Part shown: piece by piece, positions 57,113-64,000 of the stretch
How the letters are laid out: every line of letters starts with the position of its first letter
Numbering within the stretch: position 1 is the stretch's first letter
Assembly: GCF_028416635.1 (NCBI RefSeq)
Contig: NZ_CP114013.1
Coordinates: 5,580,001 to 5,644,000 of the forward strand
Source: Baekduia alba
Lineage (GTDB): Bacteria; Actinomycetota; Thermoleophilia; Solirubrobacterales; Solirubrobacteraceae
Length of the DNA stretch: 64,000 nt
Direction of reading: 5' to 3'
The notes under the pieces: model-generated
What the model was told of the DNA's origin: nothing
Databases searched by the model: none
Seen by the model: only the letters and a program-made list of their open reading frames with translations
Program-made: the position numbers and the translations under genes

Positions 57113-57125
57113 CTGTACGGTGCAA
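57113..57125. promoter_or_regulatory. TGTACGG operator between hydroxylase operon and quinone oxidoreductase
   Basis: CTGTACGGTGCAA, matching TTGTACGGCACAA at 51490-51502 in 10 of 13 positions, with the same placement upstream of a TTGACA box. It could serve both divergent genes. Confidence 0.6.
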
Positions 57126-57179
57126 ACCCGAATTGGACAACGCGTTCGCCGTCGCGGCGGAGCAAAGGAGCGACCAGTG

Positions 57180-58190
57180 ATGAAGGCTGCCTTCTACGAC
57201 GCTGTCGGCGGCACCGACGTGCTGCGCCTGGGCGAGCTGCCCGAGCCGCAGCCGGAGCCGGGCGAGGTGCGGGTGCGGATCGCCGCGAGCGGGATCAACC
57301 CGGTCGACATCAAGCGCCGTCGCGGCCGCACGCTCCATCGCGCGGGAGCGCGTCCGGTGCAGCTGTTCGACCGCACGATCCCGCACGACGACGGCGCCGG
57401 CACGATCGACGCCGTCGGCGAGGGCGTCGACCCGGCACGCGTCGGCGAGCGCGTGTGGGTGCGGATGGCGCAGACGCTCGGTCGTCCGTTCGGCACCGCC
57501 GCGCAGTGGTGCTGCGTGCCCGCCGCGTTCGCGGTGACGCTGCCCGAGACCGTCGCGCTGCACGAAGGCGCGGCGCTCGGCGTCAACGCGGTCACCGCCC
57601 ACTACGCCGTCCACTGCGACGGTCCGCTGCGCGAGGACGCGACGGTCGTCGTGCAGGGGGCGACGAGCGGTGTCGGCCGCTATGCCGTGCAGCTCGCGCG
57701 CGAGGCCGGCGCGACGGTGATCGCCACGGCCGGCAGCGAGGGCAACCGCGAGCTGGCGAGCAAGCTCGGCGCCCACCACGTCTTCGACCACCAGGATCCG
57801 GACCTCGTCGCCAAGGTGCGCGAGCTGACCGGCGGACGGGGCGTCGACGTCGTCGTGGAGGTCGAGTTCGGGATCAACTGGGCCAACGACGCCGAGATGC
57901 TCGCCGAGGACGCGGCGATCTCGGTGTTCGGCAGCGACCGCAAGCTCGAGTTCGAGTTCGAGCCTTACGCGCTCTGCGCCGGCAACCACCGCGTGCACTT
58001 CATCGGCGTTTACTGGATCGCGCAGGCCGCGGCGCAGGCCGCGGTCGACGACATCGGCCGGATGCTCGCCGAGGGCCGGCTCGAGAACCTCGTCACGGAG
58101 CGGCTGCCGCTCGACCGGATCGCCGAGGCGCACGACCGCACCGAGAAGCCCTCCGCCACCGCCGTCAAGGTCGTGCTCGACGTCGACTGA
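57180..58190 (+). CDS. Zinc-independent quinone oxidoreductase (MDR superfamily)
   Basis: A 336-residue NAD(P)H-dependent medium-chain reductase. MKAAFYDAVGGTDVLRLGEL opens the GroES-like domain; the cofactor domain has TVVVQGATSGVGRYAVQLAR (residues 157-176). The zinc-ligand Cys/His set of alcohol dehydrogenases is missing, as in QOR/zeta-crystallin. AAAGGAG precedes the ATG. Divergent from the molybdenum hydroxylase operon with a shared TGTACGG element, so it probably acts in the same pathway. It converges on the acyl-CoA dehydrogenase gene, 12 bases away. Confidence 0.9.
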   Translation: MKAAFYDAVGGTDVLRLGELPEPQPEPGEVRVRIAASGINPVDIKRRRGRTLHRAGARPVQLFDRTIPHDDGAGTIDAVGEGVDPARVGERVWVRMAQTLGRPFGTAAQWCCVPAAFAVTLPETVALHEGAALGVNAVTAHYAVHCDGPLREDATVVVQGATSGVGRYAVQLAREAGATVIATAGSEGNRELASKLGAHHVFDHQDPDLVAKVRELTGGRGVDVVVEVEFGINWANDAEMLAEDAAISVFGSDRKLEFEFEPYALCAGNHRVHFIGVYWIAQAAAQAAVDDIGRMLAEGRLENLVTERLPLDRIAEAHDRTEKPSATAVKVVLDVD

Positions 58191-58202
58191 GCGAGGCTGC
58201 CG

Positions 58203-59435
58203 CTACGCCGGCTCACCGACGTAGCGGCAGCTCGCGGCGCGCAGGTGCGGGCTGAGCGTCTCGTCGTCGGGCAGCCGCGCGGCGATCTTCTGCAGCATCA
58301 CCTGGTTGGTGGCGGCGGCGGGATGGAAGAGCGTGGCGGCGTCGCGGAAGAACTTCTCCACCGGGTACTCCTCGGTCACGCCGTAGCCGCCGAAGACCTG
58401 GATCGCGCGCCGCGTCACCTCGGCGGCCATCTCGGTCGCATGGACCTTCGCCATCATGCCGAGCAGGCTGACCATGCCGCCGGGGTCGGGCGTCGTGCAC
58501 GAGCGCCAGACGAGCGTCCGCGCCGCCTCGAGCCCGATCGCCATCTCCGCCAGCAGCGCCGCGACCTGCGGGTGCTCGATGATCGGCCTGCCGCCCTGCA
58601 CGCGCCAGCGAGCGCGGGCGAGCGCCGCCTCGTAGGCACCGCGGGCCACGCCGATCGCCTGCGCGGCGCCGAGCGCCGGGTTGCTGTGGATGCCCAACGA
58701 GGCAGCGCCGTCATGGGCGCCGAAGCGGTTGCCGGCCGGGATCACGCAGTCCTCGAAGATCAGCTCGGCGTTGGTCGCGAGCCGCTGGCCGAGCTTGTCG
58801 TAGACGTGGCCGACGCGCAGGCCGGGCGTGTCGTGGGGCACGAGGAACCAGCTCGTGCCCTGCCGCGGCGCCACGCTCGGATCGGTGCGCGCCCAGATGA
58901 AGTAGTAGCGCGCGACGCCGCCGCTGGTGATCAGCGTCTTGCGTCCGTTGAGGCGGTAGCGGTCGCCCTCGCGGACCGCCGTCGTGTGCGGCCCGCCCTC
59001 GACGCCGTCGTAGGGCAACGAGTGGTCCGAGCCGGTCTCGGGCTCCGTCATGGCGCCGGCCAGGACGCAGCGCGGGTTCTCCAACAGCTCCGGCAGGAAG
59101 CGCGCGCGCTGCGCGTCGGTGGCGACGACGTTGAACAGCTCGGTGTAGACGAACTGCGCGCGGAGCACCTGCGCGATCCCCATGTCGCCGGCCGAGAGCT
59201 CCTCGAGCACCAGCGCCTGCGCCAGCTCGTCGGCGCCGCCGCCGCCGTGCTCGGTGCGCAGCGTGAGGGTCAGCAGGCCCTCGGCGGCGGCGGCCTCGAC
59301 GATGTCCCACGGGAAGCGCGCCAGCGGGTCGCGCCGCTTCTCGCGCTCCGTCGCCTTGGGGCGGACCTCGCGCTCGACGAAGGCGCGCACGCGCTCGCGC
59401 AGCTCGACGTGGCCCTGTGGCAGCGTGAGGTCCAT
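58203..59435 (-). CDS. Acyl-CoA dehydrogenase
   Basis: A 410-residue FAD enzyme introducing a 2,3-double bond into an acyl-CoA. Blocks: GAMTEPETGSDHS (FAD/substrate loop), LNGRKTLITSGGVARYYFIW, AIGVARGAYEAALARARWRV and the C-terminal IQVFGGYGVTEEYPVEKFFR. Catalytic Glu is probably the one in this C-terminal region. It follows the 2-oxoacid oxidoreductase with a one-base overlap (TGATG), so its substrate should be the acyl-CoA made by that enzyme. Confidence 0.93.
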   Translation of the reverse strand: MDLTLPQGHVELRERVRAFVEREVRPKATEREKRRDPLARFPWDIVEAAAAEGLLTLTLRTEHGGGGADELAQALVLEELSAGDMGIAQVLRAQFVYTELFNVVATDAQRARFLPELLENPRCVLAGAMTEPETGSDHSLPYDGVEGGPHTTAVREGDRYRLNGRKTLITSGGVARYYFIWARTDPSVAPRQGTSWFLVPHDTPGLRVGHVYDKLGQRLATNAELIFEDCVIPAGNRFGAHDGAASLGIHSNPALGAAQAIGVARGAYEAALARARWRVQGGRPIIEHPQVAALLAEMAIGLEAARTLVWRSCTTPDPGGMVSLLGMMAKVHATEMAAEVTRRAIQVFGGYGVTEEYPVEKFFRDAATLFHPAAATNQVMLQKIAARLPDDETLSPHLRAASCRYVGEPA

Positions 59436-62400
59436 CAGCCCTTCCCTGCGCTGGCGTCGACCTGGACGATCGCGAGCGGGCCGCCTGCGTCGCCCTGCTC
59501 ACCGATCGCGGCGACGGACCGCGCAGCCTCGGCGCGGAAGCGCTCCACGTTGCCGAGCTTGACCTCCTCGTAGCCGCGCACCAGCTCGGGCAGCTCGGCG
59601 ACGGCGAGCACCTGGGCGTGCGTCTCGGGCGTGAGCCGCGCGAGCGCGTCGGCCATCAGGCCGCGGTACTCGTCGATCAGCTCGCGCTCGACGCGGCGCA
59701 CGTGCGCGCGGCCGAACGGGTCGAGCGCCGTGCCGCGCAGCCGCCGGCTCGCGTAGAGCACGCCGAACAGCGGCTTGGCGACCCCGCTCGGGATCCGCAG
59801 CTTGCGGTCCACGCCGAGCGCGCGCAGGAACGGCGGGTGCAGCAGGAAGCGCACCTTCGGGCGCGCGCCGAACGCCGCGGTCAGCTTCGCCTGCTCGACG
59901 GCGTCGAGGTGCAGGCGCGCGACCTCGTACTCGTCCTTGTACGCGGTCAGCTTGTGCAGCCCGCGCGCGTAGGCCTCCGCGATCGACGTCTCGCCCGGCG
60001 CGCCGCGCTCGGCCTCGACCGCCGCGACCGCCAGCGCGCGCTCGACGTACTCGCGCGCGCAGGCGAAGTCCTGGAACCGCTCGAGGTCGGTCGCGCGCAG
60101 CGCGAGCAGGTCACGCAGCTCGCCCTCGGCGCCCAGCTGGTCGAGCAGCCGCTCGACGCGCGCAGACGTGACGGGCTCGGGCGCCGGCGGGTGGACCGCC
60201 GCGTCGACGGCCTCCGGATCGGCGACCGCGGCCCGGCCCCAGCCGAAGGCGGCGAGGTTCGCGTCGACCGCCGCGCCGTTGAGGCGGATCGCCTCCTCGA
60301 TGCGCGCCGCGCTCACGGGGATGCAGCCGTGCTGGTACGCGGCGCCGAGCACGATCATGTTCGCCGACATGTGGTCGTCGAACAGCGTCTCGGCCAGCTC
60401 CAGCGCGTCGAGGTAGACGTTCTCCTGGGCGCGCGTGCTGCGCTCGATCGTCCGGATCGTCCGCGTGCGCGAGGCGCGCGCGGCCAGCGCCGTCGTCATC
60501 GCCGCCGTCGGCAGCTGGCCGGTGTTGATCACCGCGATCGTGCGCTCGGGGTCGGCCGTCTTGAGCGTGTCGGGCATCGCCGCGCCGAGCATGTCGAGGC
60601 CGAGGATCACGTCGACCTGGGCGACCGTCGCGCGGTGCGCGCCGGTGATCGGCGCCGTCGAGAGGCGCACGTCGGAGATCACCGGTCCGCCCTTCTGCGC
60701 GAGGCCCGTCTGGTCGAGCCCGGCGGCCGAGCGGCCGTCGAGGTGCGCGGCCATCTGCAGGACCTGCGAGATCGTCACGACGCCGGTCCCGCCGACGCCC
60801 GGCATGCGGATCACCACGTCGTCGCCCCGGACGCGCGACGCCGGCTCGGGCAGCGCCACGGGAAGCTTCGGGATCGTGCGCTTCGGCCGCTTGCCGGGCG
60901 TCACGACCATGAACGACGGGCAGTCGCCGTCCAGGCACGAGAAGTCCTGGTTGCAGGAGGTCTGGTGGATCTGCGTCTTGCGGCCGAGGTCCGTGTCGAC
61001 CGGGATCACCGACAGGCACGTCGACTTGTGGCCGCAGTCGCCGCAGCCCTCGCAGACGCGCTCGTTGATCCACGCCCGCTCGGCGGGCGCCGGCAGCTTG
61101 CCGCGCTTGCGCAGGCGGCGTTCCTCGGTCGCACAGCGGTCGTCGTGGATGATCACCGTCACGCCCTCGACCTCGGCGAGCTCGGCCTCCGCCGCCACGA
61201 AGTCGTCGCGGTGGCGCACCGAGGCGATCGCGTCCAGCGCGCCCGTGCCGTGGCTCTCCGGCTCGGGCGTGGTGACGATCACGCGCTTGACGCCCTCCAG
61301 CGCCAGCCAGCGCGTGAGGCTCGGCACGGAGAGCCGGCCCTGGGGGTACTGGCCGCCGGTCATCGCGACGGCGTCGTTGTAGAGCAGCTTGTAGGTGACG
61401 TTCGCACCTGCGGCCACTGCGGCGCGCAGCGCCAGCGATCCTGAGTGATGGAACGTCCCGTCGCCGATGTTCTGGACGAAGTGCGGATCGTCGGTGAACG
61501 GCCCCATGCCGAGCCACTGCGCACCTTCGCCGCCCATCTGCGGTGCGCCGCCCAGCAGCAGGCCGCGCTGGTCGGAGGGGTCGACGGCGACGAGCGAGTG
61601 GCAGCCGATGCCGGCGCCGACGAGCTGGTCGGGCGCGGCCTTGGTCGAGATGTTGTGCGGGCAGCCCGAGCAGAAGAAGGGCGTCCGCGCCGCCTCGGGC
61701 ACGATCGCGGCGACCGCCTGCTCGCGCGTGGTGAGCTGCTCGAGCCGCGCCGCGGCGGACGGCGGCAGCGCGTCGCCGGGCAGCCTCGCGCCGAGCGCGC
61801 GGGCGATCGCGTCGGCGTCGAGCGAACCCCGCGAGGGCACCAGCGGACGGCCGTCGACGTCCTCCTTGCCGAGCACGCGCGGCACGCCGGCGACGCCGTA
61901 CAGCGCCTCCTTGACGTAGGTCTCGACGAACGCGAGCTTGTCCTCGATGATCAGCAGCTCTTCGAGGTCGGCCGTCAGCTCGCGCACGTCGTCGCGATCG
62001 AGCGGCCACGGCATGTCGAGCCGGATCAGGCGGATGCCGAGGCCGTCGAGCGCCGCCTCGCCGAGCCCGAGGTCGTCGAGCGCGCGCAGCAGCGTCGCGA
62101 AGGTCAGCCCGGCCGCCATCACGCCGAGGCGCGGGCGCGCGGGCTCGAACATGACGCGGTTGAGCTTGGCCGCGCGGGCGTAGGCGCGGGCGCGGCCCAG
62201 CCGCGCGGTGAAGAGGTCGTGCTCGGCCTCGACGGAGCCGGGCGCGAGCAGCACCGGGGCGCTCCCGCGGCTCGCGCCCGGCGGCATCGGGATCTCGGCG
62301 AACGCGCCGGCCAGATCGATCGTCGCCGCGCCGTCGGCGATGTCGGAGACGATCTTCATGCCGGTCCACATGCCGGTCGCGCGCGACAGCGCGACGGCGT

Positions 62401-62965
62401 GCAGGCCGAGGCGCCCGATCTCGGCGATGCTGCTCGGCGCGAGCAGCGGCAGCACGAGGCTGCGCGCCATCGCCTCGCAGGAGCCCGGAAGCGTCGACGA
62501 CTTGCACCACGGGTCGTCGCCGATCAGCGCGACCGCGCCGCCGAGGTGCGTGGTCCCGGCGACGTTGCCGTGGCGGATCGCATCGGCTGCGCGGTCGAGC
62601 CCCGGCGTCTTGCCGTACCACACGCCGACGACGCCGTCGAGGCGGCGGCCCGGCAGCTCGGGCACGAGCTGGGTCCCGTTGACGGCGGTCGCGGCCAGCT
62701 CCTCGTTGAGGCCCGGCTGGAAGACGATCTCGGCCTCGTCGAGATGCGTGCGCGCACGGCCCAGCTCGAGGTCGAGCCCGCCCAGCGGGGAGCCGGGGTA
62801 GCCGCTGACGTAGAGGCCGGTGGTGAGCCCGCGCGCGCGGTCGAGCCGGCGCTGGTCGAGCAGCAGCCGCACGAGCGCCTGAGTGCCGGTCAGCATCGCG
62901 CGCCCCTCCTCCAGCAGGTACTTGTCCTGGAGCGTGACGGGTGGTCGGTCGGCGATCGCGCTCAT
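59435..62965 (-). CDS. Fused indolepyruvate (2-oxoacid):ferredoxin oxidoreductase
   Basis: A 1176-residue single-chain enzyme converting a 2-oxo acid, CoA and oxidised ferredoxin to acyl-CoA, CO2 and reduced ferredoxin. N-terminal pyrimidine domain GLYVSGYPGSPLGGLDLELG; TPP domain FFCSGCPHNIST (Cys432, 435) and AGIGCHSL with IGDGTFHHSGSLALRAAVAA; a ferredoxin-like part with CEGCGDCGHKSTC (638-650) and CNQDFSC/DGDC; gamma domain GVGGTGVVTISQVLQ (from 723); and a long C-terminal domain as in the proteobacterial fused forms. Ranges from arylpyruvates to branched oxo acids are possible. Overlaps both neighbours. Confidence 0.94.
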   Translation of the reverse strand: MSAIADRPPVTLQDKYLLEEGRAMLTGTQALVRLLLDQRRLDRARGLTTGLYVSGYPGSPLGGLDLELGRARTHLDEAEIVFQPGLNEELAATAVNGTQLVPELPGRRLDGVVGVWYGKTPGLDRAADAIRHGNVAGTTHLGGAVALIGDDPWCKSSTLPGSCEAMARSLVLPLLAPSSIAEIGRLGLHAVALSRATGMWTGMKIVSDIADGAATIDLAGAFAEIPMPPGASRGSAPVLLAPGSVEAEHDLFTARLGRARAYARAAKLNRVMFEPARPRLGVMAAGLTFATLLRALDDLGLGEAALDGLGIRLIRLDMPWPLDRDDVRELTADLEELLIIEDKLAFVETYVKEALYGVAGVPRVLGKEDVDGRPLVPSRGSLDADAIARALGARLPGDALPPSAAARLEQLTTREQAVAAIVPEAARTPFFCSGCPHNISTKAAPDQLVGAGIGCHSLVAVDPSDQRGLLLGGAPQMGGEGAQWLGMGPFTDDPHFVQNIGDGTFHHSGSLALRAAVAAGANVTYKLLYNDAVAMTGGQYPQGRLSVPSLTRWLALEGVKRVIVTTPEPESHGTGALDAIASVRHRDDFVAAEAELAEVEGVTVIIHDDRCATEERRLRKRGKLPAPAERAWINERVCEGCGDCGHKSTCLSVIPVDTDLGRKTQIHQTSCNQDFSCLDGDCPSFMVVTPGKRPKRTIPKLPVALPEPASRVRGDDVVIRMPGVGGTGVVTISQVLQMAAHLDGRSAAGLDQTGLAQKGGPVISDVRLSTAPITGAHRATVAQVDVILGLDMLGAAMPDTLKTADPERTIAVINTGQLPTAAMTTALAARASRTRTIRTIERSTRAQENVYLDALELAETLFDDHMSANMIVLGAAYQHGCIPVSAARIEEAIRLNGAAVDANLAAFGWGRAAVADPEAVDAAVHPPAPEPVTSARVERLLDQLGAEGELRDLLALRATDLERFQDFACAREYVERALAVAAVEAERGAPGETSIAEAYARGLHKLTAYKDEYEVARLHLDAVEQAKLTAAFGARPKVRFLLHPPFLRALGVDRKLRIPSGVAKPLFGVLYASRRLRGTALDPFGRAHVRRVERELIDEYRGLMADALARLTPETHAQVLAVAELPELVRGYEEVKLGNVERFRAEAARSVAAIGEQGDAGGPLAIVQVDASAGKG

Positions 62966-63972
62966 GCGGCGGCCGCCAGCCGGTCGTCGACCATCGCCTC
63001 GGCGACGGCGACCGTCGTGCGGCCGCTCGCGGCGGCCTCGACCAGCACGCGCTCGGCGCGCTCGCCGATGCGCACGAGCGCCGCCTCCAGCCGCGCCGGC
63101 GACCAGCCGTCGCGCAGCGCGCGCACGTGGATCACGCCGCCTGCGCTGGCGACGAAGTCGGGCACGTAGGCGATCTCGCGCGCGCGCAGCGCCTCCGCCA
63201 ACGCGGGCTCGGCGAGCACGTCGTTGGCTGCGCCGGCGATCACGCGGCAGGCGAGGCGGTCGATCGTGTGGGCGTCCACCACCCGCGCGGTCGCGCACGG
63301 AACGAGCACGTCGCACGCGGTCGCGACGGCGTCGTCGGCCGCGATGGCCGTCCCGCCGATCTCCGCGGCGAGCAGCTCGGCACGGCCGCCGTCGAGGTCG
63401 GCGACGAGCACCTCCGCCCCCGCGTCCGCGAGCCGGCGCGCGAGGTCCGCGCCGACGTGTCCGACGCCCTGAACGACCACGCGCACGGCGTCCAGCGGAC
63501 CGCCTAGCGCGTGCTCGACGGCGCGCTCGATCGCGGCGAAGACGCCGCGGGCGGTCGCCGGCGACGGATCGGCGTCGTCGCAGGAGACGTCGGGTGCGAC
63601 CTCCGCGACGACCTGCAGGTCGGCGACCGAGGTGCCCATGTCGACCGCCGGCACGTAGGCGCCGTCGAGCGCCGCGACGAAGCGGCCGAACGCGCGCAGC
63701 AACGCTCCACGGTCGGCGATCGGGCCGTCGGCGACGATCACCGACTTGCCGCCGCCGAAGCCGATCTCGGCGAGCGCGTTCTTGCGCGTCATGCCGCGCG
63801 CGAGCCGGCGGCACTCCTCCTCGGCGGCGTCGAGGGTCGGGTAGGGGCGCAGGCGGATGCCGCCGAGCGCGGGGCCGAGCGTCGTGTCGTCGACGACGAT
63901 CACGCCGCGCAGGCCGCTCGTCGCGTCCTCGCAGCGAACGACGCGCTCGGGCCGATCGGCGAGCGCGCTCAT
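62962..63972 (-). CDS. Leu/Val/Phe-type amino acid dehydrogenase
   Basis: A 336-residue NAD-dependent dehydrogenase of the Glu/Leu/Phe/Val family, deaminating an amino acid to its 2-oxo acid. GPALGGIRLRPYPT, then K64 and K76 in MTRKNALAEIGFGGGKSVIV (substrate-binding and catalytic Lys), PAVDMGTSVADLQVVAEVAP and the NAD motif VVVQGVGHVGADLARRLADA. Size and GGIR/GGGK pattern match leucine/phenylalanine rather than glutamate dehydrogenase. Its product would feed the oxidoreductase whose ATG overlaps its stop (ATGA). Confidence 0.93.
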   Translation of the reverse strand: MSALADRPERVVRCEDATSGLRGVIVVDDTTLGPALGGIRLRPYPTLDAAEEECRRLARGMTRKNALAEIGFGGGKSVIVADGPIADRGALLRAFGRFVAALDGAYVPAVDMGTSVADLQVVAEVAPDVSCDDADPSPATARGVFAAIERAVEHALGGPLDAVRVVVQGVGHVGADLARRLADAGAEVLVADLDGGRAELLAAEIGGTAIAADDAVATACDVLVPCATARVVDAHTIDRLACRVIAGAANDVLAEPALAEALRAREIAYVPDFVASAGGVIHVRALRDGWSPARLEAALVRIGERAERVLVEAAASGRTTVAVAEAMVDDRLAAAA

Positions 63973-64000
63973 CCTGCGGCCTCCGGCTCCAGCGACAGCA
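63969..64000 (-). CDS. C-terminal end of an upstream gene (partial)
   Basis: In the frame that ends in TGA overlapping the dehydrogenase ATG (ATGA), the last visible residues are LSLEPEAAG. The four-base overlap matches the other junctions of this operon, so a further coupled gene very likely continues beyond the window. Nothing can be said about its product. Confidence 0.5.
   Translation of the reverse strand, partial: LSLEPEAAG

Noticed and set aside
1-64000. Search for tRNA, rRNA, insertion sequences and phage genes
   Set aside because: By eye no tRNA T-loop pattern (GGTTCGAATCC), rRNA segment, transposase, integrase or terminal repeats were found; a covariance search would be needed to exclude a missed RNA gene.

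Overview
The window is 64 kb of very GC-rich, densely coding bacterial DNA with strong GC preference at third codon positions and many GTG starts. The gene content (ECF sigma factor, DUF2342 metalloprotease, CGNR regulator, fused indolepyruvate ferredoxin oxidoreductase, groESL under CIRCE elements, an AddB/AdnA-like iron-sulfur nuclease) points to an Actinomycetota chromosome. The Thermoleophilia (Solirubrobacterales/Conexibacter-like) are my best guess, by inference rather than from a marker gene. I see no rRNA, tRNA, insertion sequence, prophage or CRISPR array.

About 1-45 kb is mostly housekeeping and short operons: regulators (three TetR, Crp, winged helix, CGNR, Lrp); DNA repair (UdgB, a Nei/Fpg glycosylase, Lhr, a UvrD-like helicase-nuclease); a sigma factor with a DUF4349 membrane partner; groES-groEL with a promoter between two CIRCE operators; a P450-TetR operon; an MFS-citrate synthase-CGNR operon; a 7Fe ferredoxin, a beta-carbonic anhydrase, an Mrp/ApbC carrier; and a cystathionine beta-synthase/gamma-lyase pair divergent from an Lrp regulator.

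About 45-64 kb is an accessory catabolic region. A MarR gene lies beside a divergently arranged FAD oxidoreductase and LLM flavin enzyme. Next comes a sugar-type ABC importer with an SDR (46.6-51.35 kb, minus), a divergent SDR, an operon for a PaoABC-like molybdenum hydroxylase plus a DapA-family aldolase (52.5-57.1 kb, minus), and a divergent quinone oxidoreductase. Variants of one motif (TGTACGG) sit in these promoter regions, suggesting one regulon. From 58.2 kb to the end a minus-strand operon encodes an amino acid dehydrogenase, a fused 2-oxoacid:ferredoxin oxidoreductase and an acyl-CoA dehydrogenase, in that order. They could carry an amino acid through its 2-oxo acid to an acyl-CoA and then an enoyl-CoA.

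Across the window a TANNNT box recurs 6-10 bases before start codons that lack a Shine-Dalgarno sequence. This suggests that many genes are transcribed as leaderless mRNAs, and I used it to choose several starts. Several promoters also carry clear palindromic operators next to a matching regulator gene.
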